A stretch of 64,000 bases of DNA from Verticiella sediminum. Lineage in GTDB: Bacteria > Pseudomonadota > Gammaproteobacteria > Burkholderiales > Burkholderiaceae_B. Position 1 is the stretch's first letter. Each line of letters opens with the position of its first letter. A program made the translations under genes and the position numbers. The notes below the pieces were generated by a model. It saw nothing but the letters and a program-made list of their open reading frames with translations, searched no databases and had not been told where the DNA came from. Positions 1-10,106 of this stretch are shown here, piece after piece. The DNA lies in the NCBI RefSeq assembly GCF_007558815.1, contig NZ_VLTJ01000039.1, positions 682,001 to 746,000 of the forward strand, in the 5' to 3' direction.

Positions 1-1297
<1,297 letters not shown>

Positions 1298-1369
1298 TCG
1301 GTGCCGGTACGCCGGGCAGCAGGGGAGCGTGTTGCCGCCCCGCCGCCGGCGCCTTGCATTACCGTGCTC

Positions 1370-1472
1370 GCCCCCCGGCGCGCAACGGGCGTGACTTCGT
1401 TGCCGCCGGGCTGATCCGACGCGCGCCCCTCGGGGGGGCAGTGCCGCCGCGTGGGGGCACTTTTCTTCTTTT
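1370..1472. repeat. GC-rich intergenic repeat-like segment (related to 41135-41190)
   Basis: The 179-base gap between lpdA and zapE holds no gene but a C-run/G-run palindromic segment (GCGCCCCTCGGGGGGGC) followed by a G-tract and ACTT just before the zapE leader. A similar arrangement (CCCCCTGGGGGGCGCGCG, then a G-tract and TACTTC) occurs at about 41135-41190. The two may belong to one intergenic repeat family; this is by eye only. Confidence 0.4.
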
Positions 1473-1476
1473 ACCC

Positions 1477-2568
1477 ATGAACGTCGTCGAATACTACGAG
1501 CACGCATTGAAGGAGCGCGGCTACCAGCCCGATCCGGCGCAGCAGGCGGCCGTCCAGCGCCTGCAGCGCTTCTACGATGACTGGGTCGGCTTCAAGAAGA
1601 AGCGCTCGAGCGCGTTCAAGCGTCTGCTGAGCCGCCCCGCGGTGCCGCGCGGCGTCTATCTGTGGGGGGGCGTGGGCCGCGGCAAGAGCTTCCTGATGGA
1701 CGCCTTCTACAGCACCGTGCCGGTGCGCCGCAAGACGCGCCTGCATTTTCACGAGTTCATGCGGGGCGTGCATCGTCAGCTCGACGAAGTCAAGGGCATG
1801 GCCGATCCGCTGGACGAGGTGGCGCGCCGGATCGCCAAGCGCTATCGGCTGATCTGTTTCGACGAGTTCCATGTCTCGGACATCGCGGACGCGATGATCC
1901 TGTACCGGCTGCTGAGGGGCCTGTTCGACCAGGGCACCTCGTTCGTGATGACTTCGAACTACGAGCCCTCGACCTTGTATCCGGACGGTCTGCACCGCGA
2001 TCGCATCCTGCCCGCCATCGATCTCATCAAGGAGCGTATGGACGTGCTCAACGTGGATGCGGGCGTCGACTACCGGACTCGCGCGCTCGAACATGTGCAG
2101 CTCTATCATTGCCCGTTGACGCCGCAAGCCGAACAGGCGCTGGCCGACGCCTTCGCGCGCATCGCCGATACCGCGGCGCAAACCCCCGTGCTGCGCATCG
2201 AGAACCGCGAGGTGAAGGCGCACAAGCTGGCGGGCGGCGTGGTCTGGTTCGATTTCGCCACCCTGTGCGGCGGGCCGCGTTCGCAGAACGATTACCTGGA
2301 GCTGGCGAGCCGCTTCCACACGGTGATTCTGTCAGGCGTGCCGCGCATGGGGCCGCGCCACGCATCGGAGGCCCGCCGCTTCACCTGGCTGATCGACGTG
2401 CTCTACGACCACAAGGTCAATCTCATCATGTCGGCCGAGTGCGCGCCCGAGGAGCTCTACACCACCGGGCCGCTCGCCAACGAGTTTCACCGGACGGTGT
2501 CGCGCATCGTCGAGATGCAGTCGCAGGAGTACCTGGACGAGGAGCGCAGGGCAGCCGCGGTGCTTTGA
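1477..2568 (+). CDS. zapE: AFG1/ZapE-family ATPase (cell division protein ZapE)
   Basis: 363-residue P-loop ATPase of the AFG1/ZapE family; ZapE in Escherichia coli associates with the Z-ring under stress, while the mitochondrial homologue AFG1/LACE1 is linked to respiratory-complex quality control. Walker A is GGVGRGKS (about residues 66-73) and Walker B is LICFDEFH, the family's hallmark DEFxVxDxxDA form. The ATG at 1477 is the first codon giving a family-like N terminus (MNVVEYY); the frame is open far upstream, but only as a shadow of lpdA. No strong Shine-Dalgarno is visible. Placement directly after the E3 gene is common in beta-proteobacteria. Confidence 0.93.
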   Translation: MNVVEYYEHALKERGYQPDPAQQAAVQRLQRFYDDWVGFKKKRSSAFKRLLSRPAVPRGVYLWGGVGRGKSFLMDAFYSTVPVRRKTRLHFHEFMRGVHRQLDEVKGMADPLDEVARRIAKRYRLICFDEFHVSDIADAMILYRLLRGLFDQGTSFVMTSNYEPSTLYPDGLHRDRILPAIDLIKERMDVLNVDAGVDYRTRALEHVQLYHCPLTPQAEQALADAFARIADTAAQTPVLRIENREVKAHKLAGGVVWFDFATLCGGPRSQNDYLELASRFHTVILSGVPRMGPRHASEARRFTWLIDVLYDHKVNLIMSAECAPEELYTTGPLANEFHRTVSRIVEMQSQEYLDEERRAAAVL

Positions 2569-2608
2569 GCGCGGGCGCGACGCGGCCGGGCCGTTCGGAA
2601 CGCGGCCG

Positions 2609-3775
2609 CTATCGAGCCATCGCGTCGCCGGCCTCGAGCCGGGCGACCGGGGCGGGAGCGTTCTTGGCCAGGCGAAAGCCTACGTGCGACATGGGACTGT
2701 AGGGATCGGAGCCGCGCCTTGCGCTGGGCCGGTACGACAGGCAATAGCTTTCGTTGCAGAGAAAGGAGCCGCCGCGTATGACACGCTTGGGCGCGTGCAC
2801 CGGCACGCCCGGTTCCGACGGGTCGAAGGCCTCGGCGGGGCCCGTCGGGTTGTCGATGGGCGTGCGGCCGGCCGCGCGCGCCTGCTGGGTGAAGTAGTCG
2901 GCGCCGTACCAGTCGGCCACCCATTGCCAGGCATTGCCCGTCATGTCGTGCAGCCCGTAGCCGTTGGGCGGGAAGGTCCTGGCGCGCAGTGTGCCCGCCG
3001 CGCCGCCGGCGTCGGGGCTGACCACCGGGAATGTCCGCTGCCGGCTGTCCCAGTAGTTGGCCAGCGGCTTGCCGTCGGGCATGAGCTCGTCGCCCCAGAC
3101 GTAGGTGGCCTGTTCCAGGCCGCCGCGCGCGGCGTATTCCCACTCGGCTTCGGAGGGCAGGCGCTTGCCCGCCCATGCCGCGTAGGCGAGCGCATCTTCG
3201 TAGCTGACCTGTACGACGGGATGATCCTCCTTGCCTTCGATCGAGCTGCCGGGGCCCTGCGGGTGGCGCCAACTGGCGCCCGGCACGTATTGCCACCATT
3301 GCGAGTAGTCGGCCAGGTCGACCGGGCCGCTGGTGCCGACGAAGACCATGGCGCCGGGCACCAGGACGTCATCCGGCGGCCTGGCTATGCCGGGAGGAAG
3401 CTGGACGCGGATCGTCTCCCAGTCGGGCTTGCGCTCGGCCGTCGTGACATAGCCGGTTTGCCGCACGAACTCGGCGAACTGTTCGTTGGTGACATGGGCA
3501 ACGTCCATCCAGAAGCCCTGCACCTTGACGGCGTGCGCGGGACGCTCGTTGGGCTGGGCGAGCTGGCTGTCGCTGCCCATCTGGAAGACCCCGGACGGTA
3601 TCCATGCCATGTCCTTGGGCGTGGCGACGCCGTCGCCGACGATGACGACGGGCGGCGCCGGTGTTCTCGCAGCGGATTGATGCCAGGCCAGGCCTACCGC
3701 CACGGCCACGACGCCGAGCGCGGCGCCCGCCGCCGCCACGTACCATTTGCGGTGGGATGCTTCAATAGATGCCAT
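2609..3775 (-). CDS. Formylglycine-generating enzyme (SUMF1/FGE family), N-terminally membrane-anchored
   Basis: 388-residue FGE-sulfatase domain protein, predicted to oxidise the active-site cysteine of sulfatases to C-alpha-formylglycine. The key motif RGGSFLCNESYC carries both active-site cysteines of true FGE (about residues 340 and 345), which many SUMF1-fold relatives lack. Residues about 12-31 form one hydrophobic helix after a basic RK pair, predicting a signal anchor with the catalytic domain outside the cytoplasm. It overlaps the 3' end of the sulfatase gene by 14 bases from ATG 3775 (26 bases if GTG 3787 is used), so the two are probably translationally coupled and the sulfatase is the likely substrate. 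Start choice is uncertain; neither has a strong ribosome-binding site. Confidence 0.88.
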   Translation of the reverse strand: MASIEASHRKWYVAAAGAALGVVAVAVGLAWHQSAARTPAPPVVIVGDGVATPKDMAWIPSGVFQMGSDSQLAQPNERPAHAVKVQGFWMDVAHVTNEQFAEFVRQTGYVTTAERKPDWETIRVQLPPGIARPPDDVLVPGAMVFVGTSGPVDLADYSQWWQYVPGASWRHPQGPGSSIEGKEDHPVVQVSYEDALAYAAWAGKRLPSEAEWEYAARGGLEQATYVWGDELMPDGKPLANYWDSRQRTFPVVSPDAGGAAGTLRARTFPPNGYGLHDMTGNAWQWVADWYGADYFTQQARAAGRTPIDNPTGPAEAFDPSEPGVPVHAPKRVIRGGSFLCNESYCLSYRPSARRGSDPYSPMSHVGFRLAKNAPAPVARLEAGDAMAR

Positions 3776-5936
3776 AGGTGCGTTCACAGCTCTTGCCCAG
3801 GTTGTTCTGGATGACGCTGGCGTCGGCGGTGTTGGTCAGGCCGTCGCGCACGCCGTTGATGACGAAGTCGTAGACGCTAGATTGCCCCCACTCGTGGGCA
3901 ATGCGCTGCCAGTTCTCGAGGTCCGCAGCGTTGACGACGCCGTCCATGTTGCCGTCACCCGGACAATCGGGATTGGAGGCGAGGAGTTTGTCCAGCGTCG
4001 CCAGCAGATCGTTGTAGGTGGTCTGGGTTTCGGTGGTCGTGGCCGGCAGGAGGTTGCGGTCGGGCGTGTCGAGCAAGGGCACGGGGGCGGCCTGGTTGAC
4101 TTCGAACAGCTCTTCCTCGGTCTGCGTATCGATGGTGTCGGTGGCCGGCACATACACCTGGCTGACGTTGCGCACCAGCTTGTAGCGGTCGTTGCGGATG
4201 GCCATGGAGGTTTCCGGCAGGATGCTGAGCATCGGCCGGTCGGCCTTGACCAAGGCCCGGTTCACCTCGGCGCAAATCGGGTAGCCGGCGCCGCCGTTGT
4301 CGACCACCGAGGGGTCGGTGTAGTCGGCTCCCCACCAGACGCCCAGGTTGTCTTCGCACACGCTCTTGCTGGTGGGTATCTGTGTGCACGTCGTGTTGTT
4401 GATGACGCACGGACCGTTGCGCCCGCCATTGGCTTGCTGGTTGATGCCGCCCATGGTGAAGTTGATCGTGCGCAGGCTGGGCTGCTCCGGCGTGCTCAGG
4501 TAGGGCAGGATGCCCACCGAGTCGACGGTGCGCGGTACTTCCTTGTGGACGTCGATGCCGGCCAGCTCGCCGAAGAACTGGAACAGGTCGACGGTGTTGA
4601 CCATGTGCTCGACTTCACGGTCGGGCTGCACCACCTGCGGCCCGGCGATGATGAGAGGGTCCCAGACGCCGGTCTGGTAGGCCGTGCCCTTCGCCTGCGA
4701 GGGGATGAAGGGAGGCTTGACGGCGTTGCCGAGCGAGCCGTTGTCGCCGACGATCACGATGACGGTATTGGTGGCCTTGGGGTCATAGTTCAGGCTGCCG
4801 TCCTGGTTGCGCTTGGCGATGCCCGTCTCGACCAGCAGGCGGCCGAATTCGGTATCCATGGCTTGCGTCATGTGGTCCTGGATCAGCCGGCCCTGGGTCG
4901 TGTCCGTGCAGTTCCACGCATCGGAGGCGGCGCCGCCGGCATCATGCAGAAGGCTGCCCGGCGGCTGCTGCCACGGCGTGTGCGCAGCACTGTAGCTGAC
5001 CGTTGCCATCCAGGCCTTGTCGGGCGAGCGCGAGCGTATCCAGTCGATGGCGGCGTCGGTTTCGATCCGCGTGCGATAGCCTCTGGCCCGGGTGTCGGTG
5101 AGCGGCACCTCTTCGACTTCACCGTTCTTGATGATGACCAGCGGCGAGACGTAATAGCCGTTCTCGCGCTCGAAGGCGAGCGACGCCGGCGGCGTGCCGC
5201 AGGTGGTGTTGGGCACCAGGATGCCGCCCGCATCCAGGCACTGCAGGCCGGCCGAATCCTGTGCCAGCGAGGTGCGCGTGACGAGCGCGCAGCTATGGTC
5301 CGGTTGATAGCAGGCGCCCGTGTCGGTGCCGCCCTTGGCCAGTCTGCCGGGAACGAAGCCGCACATGTGCGAGCCGCCCGGCGCCACGCCGCCCGCGCTC
5401 GTGTCGATCGAGCCGGGCAGGCCGCCCACCCAGCCGTAGAAGTAGTCCCAGCCCAGCACACTGGGCGTGGCGGTGCCGGCCTCGTTGTTCTCGGGCCCGG
5501 CAAGGTGGAACTTGCCGAACATGGCGTTCTCGTAGTTGGCCTGCTTGAGCAGCTTGGGCGTGGTGGTGTCGTACGGCGACAGGTGGGACGTGGCGAGATC
5601 GCTGGGGCCGATCGCCTGGTTGATGTGGGTGCGGAAGGGATAGCGTCCGACGAAGAATGCGGCGCGGCCCGGAGAGCACTCCGGCATGGACCAGGTGTTG
5701 CGAAAGCGGACCCCGGCGGCGGCGACGGCATCCATGTTGGGCATGTGCGGCGGCTTGGCGCCGCCGTAGCCGAAAGAGGCCATCTGGTCGATGCCGACAT
5801 CGTCCATGATGACGAAGAGGATGTTCGGCCCTGCGGGCGTGGGGTCGTGGGCTGCGCTGCTGCCGTCGCTGCTGCACGAGGCCAGGGTGAAGGCGGCCGC
5901 GCCCGCTGCAAGTAGAACCGGAACCGCCTTCTTCAT
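3762..5936 (-). CDS. Sulfatase lipoprotein with C-terminal dockerin-like repeats
   Basis: 724-residue alkaline-phosphatase-superfamily sulfatase. A lipoprotein signal peptide ends at lipobox LASC (Cys21), with Ser at +2, suggesting outer-membrane sorting. Metal-binding residues fall in PNILFVIMDDVG (D45, D46) and the formylglycine signature is C87-S-P-G-R91, fitting CxPxR. The last 70 residues contain an EF-hand-like loop, GDGNMDGVVNAAD (661-672), and a degenerate second copy (694-705, DGLTN..D), the layout of a dockerin type I module. The start has a good ribosome-binding site (GGAGAC). The substrate cannot be read from sequence. The FGE-type maturase overlaps its 3' end and an XRE regulator lies just upstream on the same strand. 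Confidence 0.9.
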   Translation of the reverse strand: MKKAVPVLLAAGAAAFTLASCSSDGSSAAHDPTPAGPNILFVIMDDVGIDQMASFGYGGAKPPHMPNMDAVAAAGVRFRNTWSMPECSPGRAAFFVGRYPFRTHINQAIGPSDLATSHLSPYDTTTPKLLKQANYENAMFGKFHLAGPENNEAGTATPSVLGWDYFYGWVGGLPGSIDTSAGGVAPGGSHMCGFVPGRLAKGGTDTGACYQPDHSCALVTRTSLAQDSAGLQCLDAGGILVPNTTCGTPPASLAFERENGYYVSPLVIIKNGEVEEVPLTDTRARGYRTRIETDAAIDWIRSRSPDKAWMATVSYSAAHTPWQQPPGSLLHDAGGAASDAWNCTDTTQGRLIQDHMTQAMDTEFGRLLVETGIAKRNQDGSLNYDPKATNTVIVIVGDNGSLGNAVKPPFIPSQAKGTAYQTGVWDPLIIAGPQVVQPDREVEHMVNTVDLFQFFGELAGIDVHKEVPRTVDSVGILPYLSTPEQPSLRTINFTMGGINQQANGGRNGPCVINNTTCTQIPTSKSVCEDNLGVWWGADYTDPSVVDNGGAGYPICAEVNRALVKADRPMLSILPETSMAIRNDRYKLVRNVSQVYVPATDTIDTQTEEELFEVNQAAPVPLLDTPDRNLLPATTTETQTTYNDLLATLDKLLASNPDCPGDGNMDGVVNAADLENWQRIAHEWGQSSVYDFVINGVRDGLTNTADASVIQNNLGKSCERTYGIY

Positions 5937-6060
5937 GCTCGTCTCCAGAAGCGTGGAGGCAACGAGTTACATGGCTTGGGTTGCCTTTCTGATTTTTTGT
6001 AAATTCCTTTTCCGTTTGAAAAGCGTAACAGATTTTTCCACGCGTCTGTTACCAATGGGT
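5937..6060 (-). promoter_or_regulatory. AT-rich leader upstream of the sulfatase-FGE pair
   Basis: The 124 bases between the XRE regulator stop and the sulfatase start are clearly more AT-rich than the surroundings (runs such as TTTGTAAATTCC), as expected of a promoter. I could not fix a convincing -35/-10 pair. A GGAG ribosome-binding site sits close to the sulfatase ATG. Confidence 0.35.
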
Positions 6061-6876
6061 TCAGGCAGGCGCGAGCCGTTCCAGCGCCTGGCGGGTGCGG
6101 GCGTCGGCAGGAAAGAAGGCCTCGACGGCGATCCCGGCCAGCAGGACGTCGCGCGGCGTGCCGAAGACGGTCGTCGTGGAGATGAACGACAGCAGGCCGC
6201 CCGGCGTCTTCAGGCGCAGCGGCACGAAGACGCCGGCCCCTTCCGGCGCGACGGCATGCGCCGAAGGGGGCTGGCCGCCCACGGGGTAGGCGGCGAGCTC
6301 GCGCAGCAGGTCGGCCAGCGCAGGGTCCTGCGTGCTGGCGATCTGGTGGCGCAGCCGTTCCAGAACGTGAGCCCGCCATTCCGCCAGATTGTCGATGCGG
6401 GTGGCCAGCCCGTCGGGATGCAGGCTGAGCCGCAGCACGTTGACCGGTGGCGCGAGCAGGCCGCGATCCCGCACGCCGTCGAGCAGCGCGCCCAGCGCGG
6501 CATTCGCCATGAGCAACTGCCAGTGCCGATCCACGGCGAGCGCCGGAAAGGGCTCGTGGCCCTTCAGTACGCGTTCGATGGCGTCCCGCGCCGGGGCCAT
6601 CGACGGATGCTCCAGCGTATGTTCGGTATAGGTCGGGGCATAGCCCGCGGCGAGCATCATGGCATTGCGCTCCTGCAGGGGAACGTCGAGCTGCTCGGCC
6701 AGGCGCAGCAGCATCTGCCGGCTGGGCGCCGCCCGGCCGCTTTCCAGGAAGCTGAGGTGCCGCTGCGAGACCTCGGCCGCGAGGGCGAGGTCGAGTTGGC
6801 TCAGGCGGCGCCGCTTGCGCCACAGCCGCAGGTAGTCGCCCGCCTTGCCGGGGGAAGCTGCCAGGGTCGTATCCAT
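6061..6876 (-). CDS. XRE-family transcriptional regulator with MmyB-like ligand domain
   Basis: 271-residue regulator. Residues about 13-72 form a Cro/C1-type helix-turn-helix (RLSQLDLALAAEVSQRHLSF), and the rest matches the MmyB-type ligand-binding domain recognisable by the stretch around LAVDRHWQLLMANAA and the C-terminal TTTVFGTPRDVLLAG. Proteins of this type in actinobacteria and proteobacteria often control a neighbouring oxidoreductase or hydrolase gene. It is co-directional with the sulfatase, 124 bases upstream, so sulfatase control is possible but unproven; the two small genes on its other side are alternative targets. Confidence 0.88.
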   Translation of the reverse strand: MDTTLAASPGKAGDYLRLWRKRRRLSQLDLALAAEVSQRHLSFLESGRAAPSRQMLLRLAEQLDVPLQERNAMMLAAGYAPTYTEHTLEHPSMAPARDAIERVLKGHEPFPALAVDRHWQLLMANAALGALLDGVRDRGLLAPPVNVLRLSLHPDGLATRIDNLAEWRAHVLERLRHQIASTQDPALADLLRELAAYPVGGQPPSAHAVAPEGAGVFVPLRLKTPGGLLSFISTTTVFGTPRDVLLAGIAVEAFFPADARTRQALERLAPA

Positions 6877-7042
6877 GGTCCATGCCGGCGGTCGGACCTG
6901 CCGGTCAGAATGCGGGGCAGGGCGCCCCGCAGGTTGTCTTCACGGGTCTGCATCGTGCACGGCATGCCCGGCTGGTGTGCATCGCGGCTTGGGCAACGCA
7001 GACGCACATTACAGGAACTGGAGCGTGCCGTAATCGATGCAC

Positions 7043-7074
7043 GGGCGGCATGCAGGTATGCACGCATGCCGCCC
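7043..7074. repeat. Perfect 11-bp inverted repeat (hairpin) between two minus-strand genes
   Basis: GGGCGGCATGC (7043-7053) and GCATGCCGCCC (7064-7074) are exact inverse complements separated by 10 bases. It lies a few bases downstream of the stop of the NTF2-like gene and upstream of the XRE gene. There is no T-run on either side, so it may act as a stabilising or Rho-assisted hairpin, or as an operator for the XRE regulator, rather than a classical terminator. Confidence 0.55.
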
Positions 7075-7082
7075 GCGCCGGT

Positions 7083-7451
7083 TCAGCTCGCCGTGGGCAC
7101 CTTGTCCAGGAAGCCCGTGACGCTGCACAGCCGGCCTTCGGCGTCGACGACGGCGAAGTCGGTGCCCTGGATGGTATCCGGCGCCTGGGCTGGGCCGAGC
7201 GACCAGGAGAATCGTACCTTGTCGGCATAGCCGTCGGGCGTGCCCGCCAGGGCGAAGCGAAAGCCGGGAAAGCGTTCCTGCACGGCCGCGATGACGGCCG
7301 CGATCTGGGCCCGGCCCTGCACGGTTGCCATCGGGTCGGCATAGGTGGCGTCGGCCAGCCAGCCCTCGGCGAGCAGGGCGTCGCGCCTGGCTGCATCGGT
7401 CTCGTTCCAGGCGGCCAGGTAGCGTTCGGCGATTCGGGTGGCGTCGATCAT
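7083..7451 (-). CDS. SnoaL/NTF2-like protein
   Basis: 122-residue cone-fold (SnoaL/NTF2-like) protein; the pattern RYLAAWNETDAARRDALLAE followed by ADPMATVQGR and a C-terminal FAVVDAEGRLCSVTGFLD strand is typical. Such small proteins act as isomerases, hydrolases or ligand binders, and the function here is unknown. ATG 7451 was chosen over the longer frame because AAGGAG lies seven bases upstream. It is transcribed divergently from the DUF1330 gene, and the XRE regulator lies downstream on the same strand. Confidence 0.82.
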   Translation of the reverse strand: MIDATRIAERYLAAWNETDAARRDALLAEGWLADATYADPMATVQGRAQIAAVIAAVQERFPGFRFALAGTPDGYADKVRFSWSLGPAQAPDTIQGTDFAVVDAEGRLCSVTGFLDKVPTAS

Positions 7452-7598
7452 GTCGGATCTCCTTTCAGTGTCGGAAGTGACGACTGCAGGATGCGTCCCG
7501 ATGCCGCATGCGTGCAATTACCTCGGAGGTCATTGGCCGCGGATGCGCGCCGGTCCACACTCGGGGCCAGGTTCCTGCAACACTGAACGGAGATGACT

Positions 7599-7922
7599 AT
7601 GCAAGCCTATGCTGTTGCGCGCCTGCGCGCCGTGCAGTTCGGACCCGGCATCCGTACCTACCTGGAGCGCATCGATGCGACCTTGGCGCCCTATGGCGGC
7701 CGCTTCCTGATCCATGGCGGCGCCAGGGTGGTCCTGGAGGGCGGCTGGCCGGACGATCTCGTCGTGATCGCCTTCCCGGGCATGGACCACGCCCGTGCCT
7801 GGTACGCATCGACGCCGTACCAGGAGATACTCGCATTGCGGACGGCCCATGCGCGCGGCGACGTGATGCTGATCGAAGGCACCGCGCCCGGCCACCGGGG
7901 AATCGACGTATTGCCGGCGTGA
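7599..7922 (+). CDS. DUF1330 family protein
   Basis: 107-residue dimeric alpha-beta-barrel (ferredoxin-like) protein of the DUF1330 type. Features are the early YAVARLRAVQFGPGIRTYLE segment, a central GGARVVLEGGWPDDLVVIAFPGMDHARAWY, and the C-terminal ALRTAHARGDVMLIEG. ATG 7599 is preferred over ATG 7593 because GGAG ends six bases before it. Biochemical role unknown. It is divergent from the SnoaL-like gene, sharing a 147-base intergenic region, and convergent with folE. Confidence 0.82.
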   Translation: MQAYAVARLRAVQFGPGIRTYLERIDATLAPYGGRFLIHGGARVVLEGGWPDDLVVIAFPGMDHARAWYASTPYQEILALRTAHARGDVMLIEGTAPGHRGIDVLPA

Positions 7923-7942
7923 TGCCGGCCGCCGCCCTGGCC

Positions 7943-8488
7943 TCAGCGGATGAGGCTGAGGAACTCGCTGCGTGTCGCCGGGCTGTCGTGAAAGGCGCCG
8001 AGCATCATGGAGCTGACCATCACCGAGTTCTGCTTCTCGACGCCGCGCATCATCATGCACATGTGCTGGGCCTCGATGACCACGGCGACGCCCAGGGCGT
8101 CGGTGACCTGCTGCACGGCTTCGGCGATCTCCCGGCAGAGGTTCTCCTGGATCTGCAGGCGGCGCGCGTACATGTCGACGATGCGGGCCACCTTGGACAG
8201 GCCGAGGACCTTGCCGTTGGGCAGGTAGGCGACGTGCGCCTTGCCGATGAAGGGCAGCAGGTGGTGCTCGCACAACGAGTACAGCTCGATGTTCTTGACC
8301 AGCACCATCTCGCGGGTGGACGAGGTGAAGAGCGCACCGTTGATGATGGTCTCGAGGTCCTCGTGATAGCCCTTGCAGAGGTACTGCATGGCCTTGGCGG
8401 CGCGGTGCGGGGTGCGCGCGAGCCCTTCGCGGGTCACGTCTTCGCCGAGTTCGGTGAGGATGGCGGCGTAGTGTTCTTCGAGTGTCAT
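7943..8488 (-). CDS. folE: GTP cyclohydrolase I
   Basis: 181-residue GTP cyclohydrolase I, converting GTP to 7,8-dihydroneopterin triphosphate, the first step of tetrahydrofolate synthesis. Zinc ligands C73 and H76 (in [10 protein letters not shown]) and C144 (QHMCMMMRG) are all present, as is the substrate-binding [18 protein letters not shown] segment. Length is normal for the shorter bacterial type. It is convergent with the DUF1330 gene and divergent from trpS. Confidence 0.96.
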   Translation of the reverse strand: MTLEEHYAAILTELGEDVTREGLARTPHRAAKAMQYLCKGYHEDLETIINGALFTSSTREMVLVKNIELYSLCEHHLLPFIGKAHVAYLPNGKVLGLSKVARIVDMYARRLQIQENLCREIAEAVQQVTDALGVAVVIEAQHMCMMMRGVEKQNSVMVSSMMLGAFHDSPATRSEFLSLIR

Positions 8489-8625
8489 GGGGGTGATCCT
8501 GTGATGCGCTCAAGGCGGGATGATACGCCGTGCGGCGTATCGGCGGCTGCGCCCGCGCGCCGCTGCGAGGCAGCAACTACAGTAAACTTTTATCCGTCTT
8601 CGTCCGTCTTCGCACCTTTCATCGT

Positions 8626-9987
8626 ATGACCACTCGCGTTCTCACCGGCATTACCACCACGGGCACGCCGCACCTGGGCAACTACGTGGGCGCGCTGCGC
8701 CCGGCCATCGCGGCGAGCCGGCAGGCGGGCGTGGATGCGTTCTACTTCCTGGCGGACTACCACGCGCTCATCAAGTGCGAAGACCCGGAGCGCATCGAGC
8801 GTTCGCGCCGGGAGATCGCCGCGACCTGGCTGGCGGCGGGGCTGGACCCGGAGCAGGTCACGTTCTACCGGCAGTCGGACATTCCCGAAGTGGCCGAGCT
8901 GTGCTGGGTGCTCAACTGCGTCACGGCCAAGGGGCTGATGAACCGCGCCCATGCCTACAAGGCGGCGGTGGATCAGAACAACGCTGCCGGGGTCGAGCCG
9001 GACGACGGCGTCACCATGGGGCTGTTCTCCTACCCCGTGCTGATGGCAGCGGACATCCTCATCTTCAACGCGCACAAGGTGCCGGTGGGCCGCGACCAGG
9101 TGCAGCACCTGGAGATGGCGCGCGATATCGCGCAGCGCTTCAACCACATGTACGGCAAGGGCAGGGCGATCTTCACGCTGCCCGAAGCGGTGGTGGACGA
9201 AGAAGGCGCCGTGCTGCCGGGCCTGGACGGGCGCAAGATGTCCAAGAGCTACAACAATACCGTGCCCTTGTTCGAGGGCGGCGCCAAGGGGCTGCGCGAG
9301 GCCATCGCGCGCATCGTGACCGATTCGCGCGCGCCGGGCGAACCCAAGGATGCGGAAAGCTCGCACCTCTATCCGATCTTCCGGGCGTTCGCGACGCCGG
9401 AGCAGGACCAGGCCTTTCGCGCGGCCCTGGCCGACGGCATGAGCTGGGGCGACGCCAAGAAGACCGTGGTGGACTGCATCGAAGCCGTGGTCGGCCCCAT
9501 GCGCGCACGCTACGAGGAACTGATGGCTGCGCCGGTGCGGGTCGAGGAAATCCTGCAACTGGGCGCCGAAAAGGCGCGCAAGCTGGCCGAGCCGCTGATG
9601 GACGAAGTGCGCCAGGCGGTGGGGCTGCGTGCGGCCAAGGCCGCGGTGGCCGGCGTGCCGGCCGCGGCCGCGAAGAAGGCGGGCGGCAAGCTCGCGCGCT
9701 TCGTGAGCTTTCGCGAGAAGGACGGCACCTTCCGCTTTCGCCTGCTGGCGGGCGATGGCGAAACCCTCATCGTTTCCGACGGCTTTGTCGACCCCAAGGC
9801 GGCGGGTGCAGCGATCCGCGCGATCCAGGACGGCACGGCGCAACTGCGCGCCCTACCCGATGGCTATGCGATCGAGCTCGAGGGCCAACGCGTCGCCGCC
9901 CGCGAGGATCTGCCGCAAGCGCTCGAGCGGGCCCAGGCGATGGCGCGCTACGAAGCGGAGATCGCGGCGCTGCGCGAGGCGCAGTGA
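8626..9987 (+). CDS. trpS: Tryptophanyl-tRNA synthetase with C-terminal DUF1508 domain
   Basis: 453-residue class I tRNA synthetase charging tRNA-Trp. The HIGH-type signature is TPHLGNY (residues 14-20) and the KMSKS loop is complete (204-208). The catalytic and anticodon domains end near residue 345, where bacterial TrpRS normally stops (about 330-345). After an Ala/Lys-rich linker, residues about 355-405 ([20 protein letters not shown]...) match the YegP/DUF1508 fold, with a further helical tail to 453. The start is the ATG giving MTTRVLTG; no clear ribosome-binding site is visible. The extra domain is discussed in the findings. Confidence 0.95.
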   Translation: MTTRVLTGITTTGTPHLGNYVGALRPAIAASRQAGVDAFYFLADYHALIKCEDPERIERSRREIAATWLAAGLDPEQVTFYRQSDIPEVAELCWVLNCVTAKGLMNRAHAYKAAVDQNNAAGVEPDDGVTMGLFSYPVLMAADILIFNAHKVPVGRDQVQHLEMARDIAQRFNHMYGKGRAIFTLPEAVVDEEGAVLPGLDGRKMSKSYNNTVPLFEGGAKGLREAIARIVTDSRAPGEPKDAESSHLYPIFRAFATPEQDQAFRAALADGMSWGDAKKTVVDCIEAVVGPMRARYEELMAAPVRVEEILQLGAEKARKLAEPLMDEVRQAVGLRAAKAAVAGVPAAAAKKAGGKLARFVSFREKDGTFRFRLLAGDGETLIVSDGFVDPKAAGAAIRAIQDGTAQLRALPDGYAIELEGQRVAAREDLPQALERAQAMARYEAEIAALREAQ

Positions 9988-10106
9988 GGCCGGGCCCGGG
10001 GCTCACATCGCCTTTCCGAGCGATCGCATCCTAGCCTGCGGCCGGCAGGCAACCGGGCCGCGGTCGGCGCCGTGGCTCGATCGACGTGGCCATGGCGGCG
10101 GCCGGG

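Noticed and set aside
3747-5915. 722-codon plus-strand frame opposite the sulfatase
   Set aside because: Composition is Gly/Val/Arg-rich without motifs, and the minus-strand sulfatase explains the region fully.
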